A stretch of DNA of 64,000 bases from Misgurnus anguillicaudatus (taxonomy: Eukaryota > Chordata > Actinopteri > Cypriniformes > Cobitidae): the NCBI RefSeq assembly GCF_027580225.2, contig NC_073341.2:17606501-17670500 (forward strand). Reading direction: 5' to 3'. A model generated the notes under the pieces. That model ran no database searches and was not told the origin of the DNA. It was given only the letters and a program-made list of their open reading frames with translations. Positions 47,036 through 58,854 of this stretch are shown piece by piece. Every line of letters starts with the position of its first letter. Position 1 is the stretch's first letter. The translations under genes were made by a program, and so were the position numbers.

Positions 47036-47626
47036 CACCTATTATGTTGAGCAGGACGCAACAGATTGGTAAGGTATAAGGATACTAAAACATAAAACCA
47101 TGTCTACATTTGTGATAGTAGAAACGACCAAAAACAAGTGCTAGTCTACACTGCCCAAAACTCACGTTTGATTCATGGTTTAGTCAGTAGTAAATTCTTT
47201 AAATATGAAAACATAGACTACTTACAGACTGTGAGTCAAAAGTGGCCGGAATTATGATAATGACCGTCGTGTCCACATCGACAGGCAGAGGAAGTAAACT
47301 GTTGCCTACAGTACAATCCTTGTGTTCGTTGTAGTCCAAGAAAAGAAATTTAAGTTGGAAACAATAATTTGGTGTCATCAACTAATTTGAGATTTGTACC
47401 TAACATGCACTAATACACACCAAAGGACATGTAAAATCGTGAAACAAATAATAGGTGCTATTTAAAAATATAATCTATTTATCTATTTATTATCTATTAT
47501 TTGTTATCGATAATCTATTTTTTTAAAGGAAAAATTTGCATTTCCATTTTCAAATTTGTGCAAAGCAATATTTTCCAAAAGTTGATAAAAAAACTTTTGT
47601 GAAATGAAAGCGATGATATGGGACTG
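47036..47626. other. Nothing recognised
   Basis: AT-rich intronic DNA, with a short TCTATTTAT/TTATCTATT run at about 47470-47520. Confidence 0.4.
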
Positions 47627-48935
47627 TTGGGTGTTTTCACACCTGTCTTGTTTAGTTCGGTTGAATCGTACCAGAGTTCGATTGTAGGCCTGGCAAACTT
47701 GATTCCTTTTAAGGATCTGGGTTATGGTGAGTCACTCACTAAAGTGATCCGGGTTGTGTGAGTCAATTGAGTCACTTGAGTCAGTATTGCTAAATTGCCA
47801 AGGAAACTTAGTACAGACCCACTTGTAACCGGCTGATCCACGCGACTCGAGAAACATTGCAGACTCGCAGACCATGGACATGAGACTCGCTCTATAGATC
47901 CACTAACTAAGTGGATCTATAGAGCAACTGAAGTCTCCTCAAAAGCAAATCCACAACAAAAGCCTTTCACTTCTGAAATAACATGCTTATAGGTTTTAGG
48001 TTTGGTGTGTATGGTCGACCATTTAAAAAGAGTCAGAGTCAGAGCAGATTCGCATGTCTCTGGAGTCCGAATTGTTTCCGGCTCTGAGTGAGAATCTCAG
48101 GTCAGTTCTCGGGCAGATCAGCCGATTACGAGTGGATCTGTAGTGCGAGCGAAGTCTTATCAATAATGTTGAAAGAGGTTTGTGTGTGTGGTGGCGCTGG
48201 TTTTACATTGAATTGTAGTAGGACTCAATTGATCCGGGTTAATGACACTAGAGACTCGCGATTCATGAGTTAATTTAAAGATCCGGGTTAAAGATCTGAG
48301 TGAGTCACGACTCAAGCAGGTTTATTCGAGAGAATGGTGAGAATGCAGCAATCGAACTCTGGTGCGCACCAAAAGCGGACTGAGATAGGTAGTCTCTGTT
48401 CGCTTTCAAACGAACTCTAGGTTCGTTTGTGGTGAGAACACGATCTGAGATCGAACCGACCTAACTGCAAAAGTACTGCGCATTTTGGACTAAACCAGCT
48501 GCGCAGTGCATTATGGGATGAGGAAGTGTTTGTTGACAGTTTCTATTAGCAATATTAGCACAATGACAGATTGCGGACATACCTGGAGTTGTGAGGAGGT
48601 GCGAAATTTGGTGTCTTCGCTGTTTGTAGTGCATTAAAACGTTGTTTTCAAGCCGCATCCGCGATTCATTCTGAAAATGAACAGTTTGTCTAGAGTGCTG
48701 TATAAAAAATATGGATAACAACCATGGAGACACAATTACAGCGCGCAGCAATCTGTCCATGGTGTCTGCTGTATTTTCCTTCTTTTTGTTTACTTGGTTC
48801 GCTTCAACTGGTGCGGATCAGAGCAATCAGTGTGGTGTGAAAAGGAACCAAAACTGCTAAAAAAGTTACAATGTATCATTTTTTGCTTTTGGTCCAGACC
48901 AAATGAACCAAATTACAGATGTGAAAACACCCTTA
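47627..48935. mobile_element. 1.3-kb TIR element (GGGTGTTTTCACA ends)
   Basis: The left end TTGGGTGTTTTCACACCTGT and right end ACAGATGTGAAAACACCCTTA are inverted repeats, related to the ends of the element at 36978-37611. Inside are several GAGTCACT/GATCCGGGTTA repeats and a perfect 16-bp-stem hairpin (47889-47925). No transposase is recognisable. Confidence 0.75.
47889..47925. repeat. Perfect hairpin, 16-bp stem, 5-base loop
   Basis: GCTCTATAGATCCACT and AGTGGATCTATAGAGC pair without mismatch around the loop AACTA. It lies inside the 1.3-kb TIR element. Confidence 0.95.
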
Positions 48936-49378
48936 GGGGCTAATCACAACAAACCGCGCTTTAATCGCTTGGAAACGCAAGGCGCGACGCACTGCCTTTT
49001 TAAAAAAAGAGCAGTGCGACGCGGCTTTTTATATTGCTAAGCAACCACCGAGTCAGCTGTCTTGTCAATCAAATATTGAAGCGTGAGCGCTCTTTTGCTG
49101 TTAACTTCCATATTAGCAGAAACTTTCAAAAGAGGATGCTTGCTCTGACCTTGTTTGAGGGTAAGAGGTGCACAAACACGCAGGAGAGAGTGAGCGAGTG
49201 GAGTCCGGTTCTTCAAAGCAACTGTTAACTTCCCTCACCAGAAAATAAGGCCCGCCTCTCCCCTGGACAATGGAAAGACGCGAATGACGTTGGGCACTTC
49301 TCCACTCAGCGCTCTTTCAAAAGCGCAAAACAGGCGCTTGCAACTGCCATAAACGCTTTTGGTGTGATCGACCCCTTA
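48933..49378. mobile_element. TIR element abutting the previous one (TTAGGGGCTAATCACA ends)
   Basis: The left end TTAGGGGCTAATCACAACAAA and right end TTTTGGTGTGATCGACCCCTTA are imperfect inverted repeats of about 20 bases. It starts on the last bases of the 1.3-kb element, so one inserted at the edge of the other. The interior contains TTGCTAAGCAAC, a palindromic RFX-like half-site pair at about 49035. Confidence 0.75.
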
Positions 49379-49584
49379 GTCTGCCTGCTTTACCTCCTGT
49401 TTCTGATTTGTACCGCCCCCTTGTTTGTTGCCATGGACATTAATTCATACTCCACCCACTTCCTATCTGTTCCCATAGTGATTCATTGTTTCTGTTCTGT
49501 GATTGGTTCTTGTAGTGTTTAAATACCATGTCTGTTCATTGCCTGTTCTCTTTAAAATTCGTTATTTCAGTCATGGAGTATTAA

Positions 49585-49862
49585 AGAAACAGTATGTAGG
49601 ATTGTGGCCAAAGCTGGTATTGCAATCACAAAACTTGTGGCTAAAACTGGTACTGCAATCACACAGCTGGTGGCCAATACACAAAATGACAACATAAACA
49701 TCAGTTGAGGGCTGCAACTCCACTTTTTAAATGACAATATCCTGGCCAGACCACTGTTGTGAGTGATATTAGTATTTGAAATCAAAATGATTTCTTAATG
49801 TCTAGTGACATATCAGGGCCATTTTATGATTCATTGATATACATTTCTTACATACTGTTCCT
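49585..49862. mobile_element. TTAA-flanked MITE (AGAAACAGTATGTA ends)
   Basis: A 278-bp element with ends AGAAACAGTATGTAGGA and TCTTACATACTGTTCCT, flanked by TTAA on both sides (49581-49584 and 49863-49866). The interior has a repeated GGTATTGCAATCACA/GGTACTGCAATCACA motif. It is non-coding. Confidence 0.88.
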
Positions 49863-50221
49863 TTAAACAAAATACACTGGTAACGTATGATGCATGATTA
49901 CTGTAATCTCAAACAGGTTTTTATAGTAATTTACTTTGCATAAGTAAAAACGCTTTATTTGTAACAAACAGGCTATAAAGAATTTACAAACATGTGGAGA
50001 TTTCAGCAGTGTTTAAAAAATTATTACTTAAAAGTAGTTCTCATCTCACCATATCCAGAGGTACAAATTCATCATATGCAATAAATCCTTGCTGTAGCAT
50101 TTAAATAAATCTAAATAAATGTAATATTAGCATTTTTAAAATTCTATGGTATAATCTGCTTCAAGAATAGCATGTTTGTGGGAGTTCAGAACCATGTTTT
50201 TTGTCTTCTGTTGTGAATATT
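49863..50221. other. Nothing recognised
   Basis: AT-rich sequence with no supported feature. Confidence 0.4.
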
Positions 50222-50416
50222 GTGACCTCGTCTGTGAAATATAGGCTAAAGTCTTATCTAATTATGAGACTAGAAGCATCAAAGTTCGATTTCAATCATT
50301 CATTTTAATTTTGTTGACATGACCTTAAGGTTATATTTTCACAGAATGTTCTTTACATGTAGCATGGTTTCATGTAGAAAAAATACTGTAACTGGATTTT
50401 CACAGACTGGGTCACA
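50222..50416. mobile_element. Short MITE (GTGACC-TGTCTGTGAAA ends)
   Basis: A 195-bp element with inverted ends TGTGACCTCGTCTGTGAAA and TTTTCACAGACTGGGTCACA. A second copy, split by another transposon, lies at 60386-61371; both share GCATCAAAGTTYGATTTC internally. Confidence 0.75.
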
Positions 50417-50487
50417 AATGTGCAAAAAGCTTCCAGAGAAGGCATTGTCTTGGGAAGCAGGCCTCTGTGGAAAATGTTTGCAACCTC

Positions 50488-50511
50488 TGTCTCTCTCTCT
50501 CTCTCTCTCTC
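50488..50511 (+). repeat. CT microsatellite
   Basis: About 12 uninterrupted CT units. Confidence 0.9.
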
Positions 50512-50639
50512 ACCTACGTGCCTTAGCATCTTTAATCTCACAGCCAACCTCTTTCCCTTAAATAAGAGCAATAGTCTTATGGTGTTTTTCCTCAAGTCCC
50601 AATGTATTATTCGTGCCATATATTACATCAATTGTAATT

Positions 50640-51130
50640 AATAAGGGCTATTGACTTTGTGCTGGCCTGTCAAAAGTAATTCATGGAGCTTTTGCTTTCA
50701 CAAGCATCATTTAGAGAATGATATATGTGGGCTCGTCCTAAAACAGCCAGAAAGGCAGTTAAACGTATGCTAGGAGCTGTGAGCAGAATCAATATATAAT
50801 ACAACATTATGCCTGTTTAGGATTCCCGCAGAAATTAATGATATTGAAAAATGAGTATGTTCATCTGCCGAGAACCGTCCAGGACTAATGATTTACAAAG
50901 CGCTGCATTTTTAGGGGTCTATTTAAAAACCCGAAGTAAAGCGAATTGAGACTCTAACCATATTCCTAAGTCTCTTTTTCCTCCAACTCGACAGTTTTTA
51001 AGAGACCTAGTGGCAGCCGTAAGCTTATTTGTTACCTAGAGGTCCCCTTTTATATCTCTAATCATATTTCAGCCTCCCTCGCAGGACATTTTGTTAAAAG
51101 AACGGCCGTAGCCTTTTCAGAAGCAGCTGT
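50640..51130. promoter_or_regulatory. Candidate conserved non-coding element
   Basis: Non-repetitive stretch with homeobox-like cores (GAAATTAATGATATTG, GACTAATGATTTAC, AAAAGTAATTCATGG) and no credible open frame. A further octamer ATTTGCAT lies outside at 51601-51608. Judged only by composition. Confidence 0.25.
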
Positions 51131-51936
51131 TTGGAAAATCGACATTACAGATTGTACATTAAACACCATCTAGAGTGGTATGCTATCTATGAGAGGGACA
51201 CAGAGCAACTGAAGTACTCTGAAAGGTTCTTGTTAGGGCTGCACTGTGGCTCCCATCATCACTTGTTTCCCTTTAAGAGCTTCCACCCACAACACCTCCA
51301 TCTACGGTTCAGTAATGGCTACTCGCTGTGAGGACGTGAGCCAATAACAAGAACTAATACAGTCGCGGAGCTTCGAGTGTCTATATCGTCAACGTTCATC
51401 ACCGATGTCTTTAGTCAAAGCTTTGAGGAGCCATTGACTGTGTAGTAAACAGAGCACGATGAGTCTTTCTTTTTATTTTTGTGCTACTTCCAATGATGAT
51501 TTTAGTCTTAACCTTGTTTGTGCTGAATGGGTCTTTAGGAAGCAATTAAATGTGTTATGATGAAGTTGGCGTAATGGCAAGGCTTGAAGTCATTTAGGTA
51601 ATTTGCATGAATCTGGTGTGGTTTAAATACTTGTGGTTCCACAAATGCTGCAAGGACATTAATGCTTGTAGAAACCACTTAATCGCAGGACATATAAGAT
51701 GAATACAGTACTCATCACATAAATGCAAACACACACAAAAACATACTGCAGTAATTGCGTAAATGAATAATGTGCTAATTTATACACAAAAACATAGCAA
51801 GACATGGCAACTTGTCTACATTTAGTCTCGCTGCAAAGAATGCTGCTGTTTCAGTTTCAACAAATCAATTTGCTTAATTCACATTTTACATTTTTAATAC
51901 TGTACTGTATTTGCAGGAGGTGATACTGTTGGTAAC
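51131..51936. other. Non-coding, probable intron
   Basis: No exon or repeat recognised. 51540-51660 includes an octamer (51601-51608) and could extend the candidate regulatory region. Confidence 0.35.
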
Positions 51937-52239
51937 ATCCCAGCAAGCAATTCTGCATTTAAAAGATACTAACAGCCATCTAAACGCAACCCAGATGTCT
52001 AGGTTACAACAAGGCAAAATTTAGGCTGTCAGTAAAAATCGAATAGATGTCTAACCATAGCCCGAAATAAAAATAAATAAATGAAACCAGACACCTGGTA
52101 ATCACTGTTGACTCATGTAACCAAATTCACGGTTATTTCGGCCAGAAGTGGGTTGCTCATAACCGGACTATATCGTGTCTATGTTTCGCCTACCGTAGTT
52201 AACCTAGACAGTGAAATGACGTCTAATGCTTGCTGGGAT
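51937..52239. mobile_element. MITE with ATCCCAGCAAGCA ends
   Basis: A 303-bp element with perfect 13-bp inverted ends ATCCCAGCAAGCA and TGCTTGCTGGGAT. It is non-coding, with short internal TAGATGTCTAACC-like repeats, and resembles an abundant fish MITE. Confidence 0.82.
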
Positions 52240-52402
52240 AGAAAAGACTAATCCATTGAAACCATAACCTTAAAACAAAAGAGTTTGGTTTATTTATTAC
52301 AGCTAACCAATCTGAGCGTATTGCGTATTTCTGTGGGAGGGGCTTCATAGACCCAGGAACTAAACAAAAATGTTTTTATGAGGATAGAATTAAGGTAAAA
52401 TA

Positions 52403-52589
52403 AGGGCTGTCATAAGATTAATAATGAATAATCACGATTACTCGCGATTAATTGTATACAAAAAAAACACAGTATATACAAAATAATTACACACAGTGCA
52501 CACACATATATTATGCAAAAACAAACTTGTATTTTGTATGTGCAACTTACTTAATCAAAATTAATCGCAACTTATCTCTTGACAGTCCT
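52403..52589. mobile_element. Short TIR element (AGGGCTGTCA ends)
   Basis: The ends AGGGCTGTCATAAGATTAAT and TTAATCGCAACTTATC then GACAGTCCT are diverged inverted repeats with TA on both sides. The interior has ATCACGATTACTCGCGATTA, typical of a common fish element. Confidence 0.65.
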
Positions 52590-52658
52590 AGGTCAAATAT
52601 TTTTTTAAATTATGTCTTTTTAATGAAACATGAACACGTTACAGTGTTCCCTATAAAC

Positions 52659-53175
52659 CAGTGATGTTTTCGTCAACGATGACGATAACAAAATTATTCG
52701 TTGACACACTTTTTATTATGACGCTACCGCGACTATGACTAGCTAAAAATGGCTCTAAGGTGATGAAAACATGACGAGACGCTTTCGAGTTTTATTGACG
52801 AGACGGAACAAAAATGATTATAAGTCTGACGTTCACAATGCATGTCATTTCTGCCTATTTTGTGTGAAATCTGTCTGTTTTTAGCTGAAAAGTATAAGAA
52901 ATTCTACCGCTTCCTATCCCTGTTTTGGGTACGCCCACCACCCGGCTGCGCACCAGATTTCACACAACAACGAAGGCGAGTTCGAAGGACCGTGGCGGTG
53001 ACGCCAATAAACGGAAATGGCGAGATGATTTATGGACATACTTTCAGTATAATCCATCAGAAACAAAAACGGAATGCATATTGGAGACGGTAAATGTGGC
53101 CACAAACTAGATGGGAAGAATACCACCAACCTCAAGTGGCACCTGAAGGCTCATCACGCTAATATTTTTTTAACG
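52659..53175 (+). mobile_element. hAT element, 5' part with BED zinc-finger remnant
   Basis: It begins CAGTGATGTTTTCGTCAACG, a known fish hAT-style end, preceded by CTATAAAC. Downstream a decayed coding region reads WRDDLWTYFQYNPSETKTEC (about 53011-53070). After a one-base frame change it continues CGHKLDGKNTTNLKWHLKAH, a BED-type zinc finger with cysteines and histidines still visible. No right end was found, so the element is truncated after the finger exon. Confidence 0.7.
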
Positions 53176-53689
53176 GTAACTAAAAAGTCACTCTGTTAAT
53201 ATCATATACATTCAATTTTACTTGACAATCAGCTTGTGACACATTTCCTGGTAAGCTTAATGTTTTACATGTATCTACTTGTCAAACCTAATCCCATTTT
53301 CAATACTTTTTGTGGTGTATTTAAATAATAAGGCAAAGCACGCGCTTCTCAACTTTATAAGCGAGGTCTCAGCGTAACACACAAACTCAACATGAGGGTC
53401 TATCAGGCTCAACTTTTTTGTTATGACATGGGCAGAAGTCACACTGACTAAAACAACGGTAAGCCCTGAGGGACAACCTTAATGCAGATTTTAATAGTAT
53501 TAAATACATCACACTTTTTAACCTAAATTAATTAAAAAGTATAAATTGTATATCCAAAGCAACTTGCAGTGTTACACAGTCAATTCTAAAAAAATCAAAC
53601 CCATGCCATTGGTGTTTCAACTATAATAAATCCTACAAACTTTCAGAAATTGCGCCTAAAAGTGATAAAGGGTAGCTTCTGGTTAAGGT
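53176..53689. other. Nothing recognised
   Basis: AT-rich single-copy DNA; no supported feature. Confidence 0.4.
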
Positions 53690-53795
53690 CAGTGCTCTGT
53701 GACATGTAGCATAGAGGCGCTTTTGGCGACCCGAGTTCGAGTCCCGGCTCCGCATCCTTGGCCGGTCCCATTCCCCTCTTTCCACCCTTTACTTT
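53690..53795 (+). mobile_element. tRNA-derived SINE-like fragment
   Basis: It has box B-like GAGTTCGAGTCCC (53733-53745) in the context GGCGACCCGAGTTCGAGTC, followed by CTTGGCCGGTCCCATTCCCC and a TTTCCACCC run. This is the layout of a common fish tRNA-derived repeat. The box A half (about 53700) is decayed. Confidence 0.65.
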
Positions 53796-54099
53796 CCAGT
53801 TATCTCCATACAATACTGTTTATCAATTAAATGTTACCTGCAGCAACGTATTTTACGTTATGCGGAAATGTAGGCAGAGGAACGTATGGCAAGTGAGCTT
53901 GGGTTGCCTTTAAAATAGCCTCTTTTTACCACACTTGGTTTCATTTGTTAGGGAACTTCACCTTGTGCTATATTGTTTCAACTCTGAGTACATAAGTAAT
54001 TAGGCAATTATTGTGTTTTCATTATCGACCAATGCTGTCACTACCAAATCCTCAAGCATCGCAAGCGTGCGAGTTTGAGAAATCTGCATTTACCCACTG
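53796..54099. other. Nothing recognised
   Basis: Single-copy intronic DNA with no supported feature. Confidence 0.4.
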
Positions 54100-54800
54100 A
54101 GATTTCAAAGACAAGACAGCCACAGATCCGAGGGCCCATCAGTATTCCGAGCGTCTGACTTGGACTTCACTAAAAACCTGGACAGGCCTCCTAATGAATC
54201 TCTTCCTTCTTCTGCGTGCCCTTTATGGTGCTGTGACATCATAAATCAGCACCAACACTGAAGCTTCTCATCAGGTCTAGGGGGGAGTTTTAGTCCCTGT
54301 CTAGAAAATGGCTTCCGTTTATCAAGCGCCATCCCTTATGACTACTGATGTCAAATCATCAGGGAGGTGAGGGCGAAATGAATTGGGTTTTTGAAAACTC
54401 CCTGTGTATTTACACATCACGATTACAGAGATCACGAGGGTGAAAAACGAATATTGAACTGTGTCCTTGTCCGGGGCCCTCGTCATGCAATAAATGGCAC
54501 AATCGGGTGAAAAAACAATCAAATTGAAATGAGAGCGTCTCTGTAAACATTATAATTGAAAGCGAGAGTAATGGAGGAGTAATCACAGCCGTCACAATCA
54601 TAAAACAGCCAATCAAAACAAACCGCACTGGGATCTGCATTCAACATCTGACCCATTAAAATTCCACTTGCCGCATGATGATGTATTACCATACAATCAG
54701 AACATTCATATTGATGTGTTCTAGAAATGTAAGGAACCTCAATGGGACTTACTCGAATGAGATTCATGCATTTCGAGGAACAGTATTATATTTGAGAACA
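54100..54800. promoter_or_regulatory. Candidate conserved non-coding element (about 700 bp)
   Basis: The longest stretch free of repeats and simple sequence in this half, with balanced composition. Motifs include GGTGCTGTGACATCATAAAT, TATAATTGAAAGCG, GGAGTAATCACAGC and CATTAAAATTCCAC. Open frames on the minus strand overlap one another without any domain. It resembles deeply conserved developmental enhancers in style only. Confidence 0.3.
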
Positions 54801-57221
54801 TTGAAAAATGAAAACGGTACTTCCTGTTCTGCTGGGCATCATCCAAATCTACCTCATAATGCTTGACCTTGTGGCACAGATGGAAGAGCCGATGCTTTTA
54901 TCGTTGTGTGAGATATAAATGAAAATGCTGCTTTTCAACCGTATGGTGGCAGTGAGAGTACTGTATATGTGGATTGTGCTCAGGTTTGGGTATTACTAGT
55001 CCAAAATTGCTTCCATTTTGCGAATTATAATCGTGTGTGCGCGAATAAAGAGATAAAGAGTTATTTTATATTTGATGCCCATTTGAACTAGATGGCAGCC
55101 CTGGGTGATGAAGAGGCAGAGATTGGATGTGGCAGCAGTGTTTTACTGAACTAAACCCATGGGTCCATCCTCACAGACATGTACACAGTTCAAACACTTG
55201 CACATTCATTCAGGTGGGCTTCTTTCACTTTGGTGGTCCAACAGCAACACTAAAACAGCAATTTAATGCATTAAAGGTGCACAAACTGAACTGAAATCTG
55301 ACATTTTTAACACCTCTGTATTTAACTAACCTTACCGATTTGTATCTAATTATAGTTTATTAAGGTGGACCACATTGCTGCATACAGAATTAGCCCCCTA
55401 TAAATCATATCGTGCAATTGTTGCGAAAGCTCCCGATTGTTGCGAAAAGTCAGCCAATCAGAGAGCAACAGCCAGTTTATGCATTATGCATCAGACAGAC
55501 TGTGGGCGGACCGAGGGTGTGCCATCCGAAGCTGAGATTAATAACCGCCCTGATGGTTTCCGAACGACCCGTTTTCGCTGCTAGGGTTTTATAAATGGCC
55601 TGAGCGGTTATGCTTTGTTCGAGCGAAGTGTGTCTATACAGAAGTTTAATTTTAAAGGACTAAGAAAAAGCCTGTTTTCCATAATGTGACTCCTTTTGAA
55701 ACTTCAAACACTTAAAATGTCACATCACACAGCGTGTTTGTCTGAGATATCAATGACAGAGTGTCTTAAACCCTCCTCGTAGGTGAAACTCAAGGACTTG
55801 GATGTGAAGTTCACGAACAAAGGATGTTATTAAGCTCGTGGCACAAATCCAACCCAGCTGGAGACGCATCACATGATGCCAACGACAAAAGAATAAGGAG
55901 GAAAAGGAGACAACAGCAATAGTTAGTATTACCTCATAGAGCAGAGTCAAGTGCTGAGAGAAGATGATCTTAACGTTTAAATGAGGAGAAACCCAGTAAA
56001 AGTCACTCTGATCCATACAGATCTGCTTTATTATAACGTATGAATGCATGCGCACGCACACGTTGACTCGCTCTTAACCCCTCTGGATCTGTAAGATTGG
56101 TAAACTTTCCTCAAGGTCATCGGTCGGTGGAGTAATAAATTCTACTTTGAGCTTTGTTGACAGCCCTGTTCTCTCTCTCAAAGAGCCGGTGCTCCACGGT
56201 CCTCCACCTGGACACTTTCAGGGCCAGATATCATCTGTTATCATTACTAGCTCATCTGAAACCTTTCCCCTGCCAATCTACAAGTAACCATCGCTACCCC
56301 AGGCTGAAGTCTCACCTCTGCAATGCGACCCTAAGTCTAACCGCTGTTACTTCTCCAGTGTATTGATAAACTTGGTGGTGTAATTGATAAAATGTTCCCA
56401 ACACTCTCCACAGAGTCCATAATTGATCTAATGATTGAGTACCACCATTACTACCCAATGCTAACCTGCATGCTAAGTTCAAAAAGCTGTTTGTTTGCAG
56501 TGTTTGCAAAAATGTGGTTTTACTGCGGTACTGATGCCCATAGGAGAACTTTAATGTCTCTTTAATGTTGTTTCTCTTAAGCAACCATGATATTAAACAG
56601 ACAGTTGCTTCCTAAAATCTTCAGAATAAACCCCGGTAATTGCGCATCTCACTTCAAATAAGATTTCATGTTATACAATAATTTCAGATCTGTATTGATA
56701 TCCAAGTCTCCAATTAAAAGTCACATTTTTGTAACATTTGATATCCAATGTGTTTTCCTTATTCATTGCATACTCCTGTATATCATCAAATGTCTCTGTT
56801 GATTTTATTTTTATTTCTTTTTTGAGAAGAAACACCTGGGGTAAGACTAAAACTTAATTAAAATAACTGAAAACTCTAAGCAATATTGTTCCATTGGGTC
56901 AGACATGCATTACATACACAATATATGCACAATATATTTTTCATTACAATTTAGGAGTTTAGATGCAAACCCTCCCTGTAAGTGCTCCTGACCTGTTTTC
57001 TTGTTTTCTTCATATTTAGGTTGAGTAATTTTGTAGCTTGCTATGCAATTACACATAGAGCAGTAGCCTAATATAAATTTTTACAGAGATGGAAACATAA
57101 CCAAGTCAAGTCTGTGAAAAATAAATCAAAACTGGTTGCAAAAAATTATAATAGGTAATAAATATATTTATGAATTAAATTAGTTTAAGCACTGTTTATA
57201 TTTTTTAAGTATTATTATATG
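54801..57221. other. Non-coding, probable intron
   Basis: Mostly unremarkable. 55380-55690 is more CpG-rich (GGGCGGACCGAGGGTG, TTTCCGAACGACCCG) and may be an unrecognised repeat. 55740-56100 and 56150-56580 contain short frames on both strands with no domain. Confidence 0.35.
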
Positions 57222-57225
57222 TTAA

Positions 57226-57656
57226 AGGGGACATATTATGAGATTTTTTTTAAGATGTAAACTAAATCTAAATCTAGGTCTGAGCAAAAGTGTGCCGTTT
57301 TGGGTGTGTCATTTAAAATGCAAATGAGCGGATGAAGTGCAAAAACTGATCACAATGATGGTGGTTTGTTGCATTTGAAATTCAATTGTGCTGTGAATTA
57401 TTTTCTCTCTCTCTCTTTCTCTCTGTACTAAATGGCTGTGCTGTGGTTGGATAATGCAGATAGAGGGGGCGGTATTATCCTATTCTGACATAACAATAGG
57501 AGCCAAATTACAAAGACCTATTTTTTCACATCCTTGCAGAGAATGGTTTACCAAAACTAAGTTACTGAGTGAGTTGATCTTTTTCACATTTTCTAGGTAG
57601 GACCCAATTATAGCAGTTAAACATGGAAAAAGTCAGATTTTCATAATATGTCCCCT
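57226..57656. mobile_element. TTAA-flanked MITE (AGGGGACATATTATGA ends)
   Basis: A 431-bp element with perfect 16-bp inverted ends AGGGGACATATTATGA and TCATAATATGTCCCCT, flanked by TTAA on both sides (57222-57225 and 57657-57660). It has an internal CT-rich run at about 57403-57422. It is non-coding and of an abundant fish type. Confidence 0.9.
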
Positions 57657-57689
57657 TTAAATAATAGAAAAACTGTATATTTACAGAAA

Positions 57690-57783
57690 TATTGTGTTTT
57701 TTATGTTAAAATAGCTCTGTGGCCCTCCGTCGAGATGTCATTTTCATAAATGGCTCCAAATTGGTTTGAGTTTGACACCCCTG
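57690..57783. mobile_element. hAT-like right-end fragment
   Basis: Ends CAAATTGGTTTGAGTTTGAC then ACCCCTG, the characteristic inverse of the CAGGGGTGTCAAACTC hAT left end. No left end was found in the preceding kilobase. Confidence 0.55.
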
Positions 57784-58292
57784 CTCTAAGTGCATGCAAA
57801 GTTTTTTGGCAGAAACTTCCACCTTTAAAAAAATCCACTTCTTTGGACAAGACATAGTAAACAGTTGCAAAATCACTTAAGATGCAAATAGAAACATGAT
57901 GCAAGAATCTAGAAATGAAGAAACTGAACCACACATTATGGGGCGCTGTGATCCATGTCACTGCAACATTCAGGTTGTATTAAGGTCCAAGTGCTCACAC
58001 GGGGCACAAGTCGAATGTGAATCTGCGGTTATTTCATGCATCATTATTCATTACTTAATGCAACACTATGTAGTTTTTTTTACCTTTATATAATGTCTCT
58101 AAAATTATTTCAGTGATAAGACAACTTTTAACTGGACAAATTGTACTGTTGCTGCAACCTGAGCAGACTCCTAGCTGCTACAAGCACACTCTGAAAGTGG
58201 CAGTGGAGGGTAGGAAACACAGCCCCGGCCCTCCCCCTGCCTGCAGAAGAGTGTCTGATACCAGGCATTGTTGCACTTTTCAACCACATGGG

Positions 58293-58815
58293 CAGAGGTG
58301 GAAAGTAACGAATTACATTTACTCACGTTACTGTAATTGAGTAGTTTTTTTGTGTATTTTTACTTTTTTGAGTAGTTTTTAAAATCTGTACTTTAACTTT
58401 TACTTAAGTATGTTTTATTTAAAGTATTGTACTTCGCTACATTTTAAATCATATCCGTTACTGAGTAAAAAATTTTTGAAAAGCAAGGTGATAAAGACGC
58501 GCAACGGATGTAAATGGGCGGGGCCCGGGGGAACGCACAAAAAGAACCATGGAGACGGACGAGACAGGCGCATGCTAATGCAGACCCGCCTCAGTTCAAA
58601 TCTTATGAAAGAAACCCCTGGTCATATTTAAGCGACCACTTTCCACTGACGCGAAGCGAGTGTTTCATTTCTACGAAGGTAGGATTCATCCTCTAAAGTA
58701 CAAAATTGCACGACGCGTTTTTAATACCATGCGCATTATATTCCGAGGTCTAGCAGCTTCGCGTCAAGTCAAACACAACTTCAAAACGTCATCGAGAATG
58801 CGCAGGTCATTAGAC

Positions 58816-58854
<39 letters not shown>

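Noticed and set aside
54322..54866. Several overlapping minus-strand frames and one plus-strand frame
   Set aside because: Different phases overlap and none shows a domain, splice site or start context; the region is better read as non-coding.
56850..57783. A complete hAT element ending at 57783 with CTCTAAG copies as target duplication
   Set aside because: CTCTAAG also occurs near 56875, but the sequence after it does not match the expected left end; probably coincidence.
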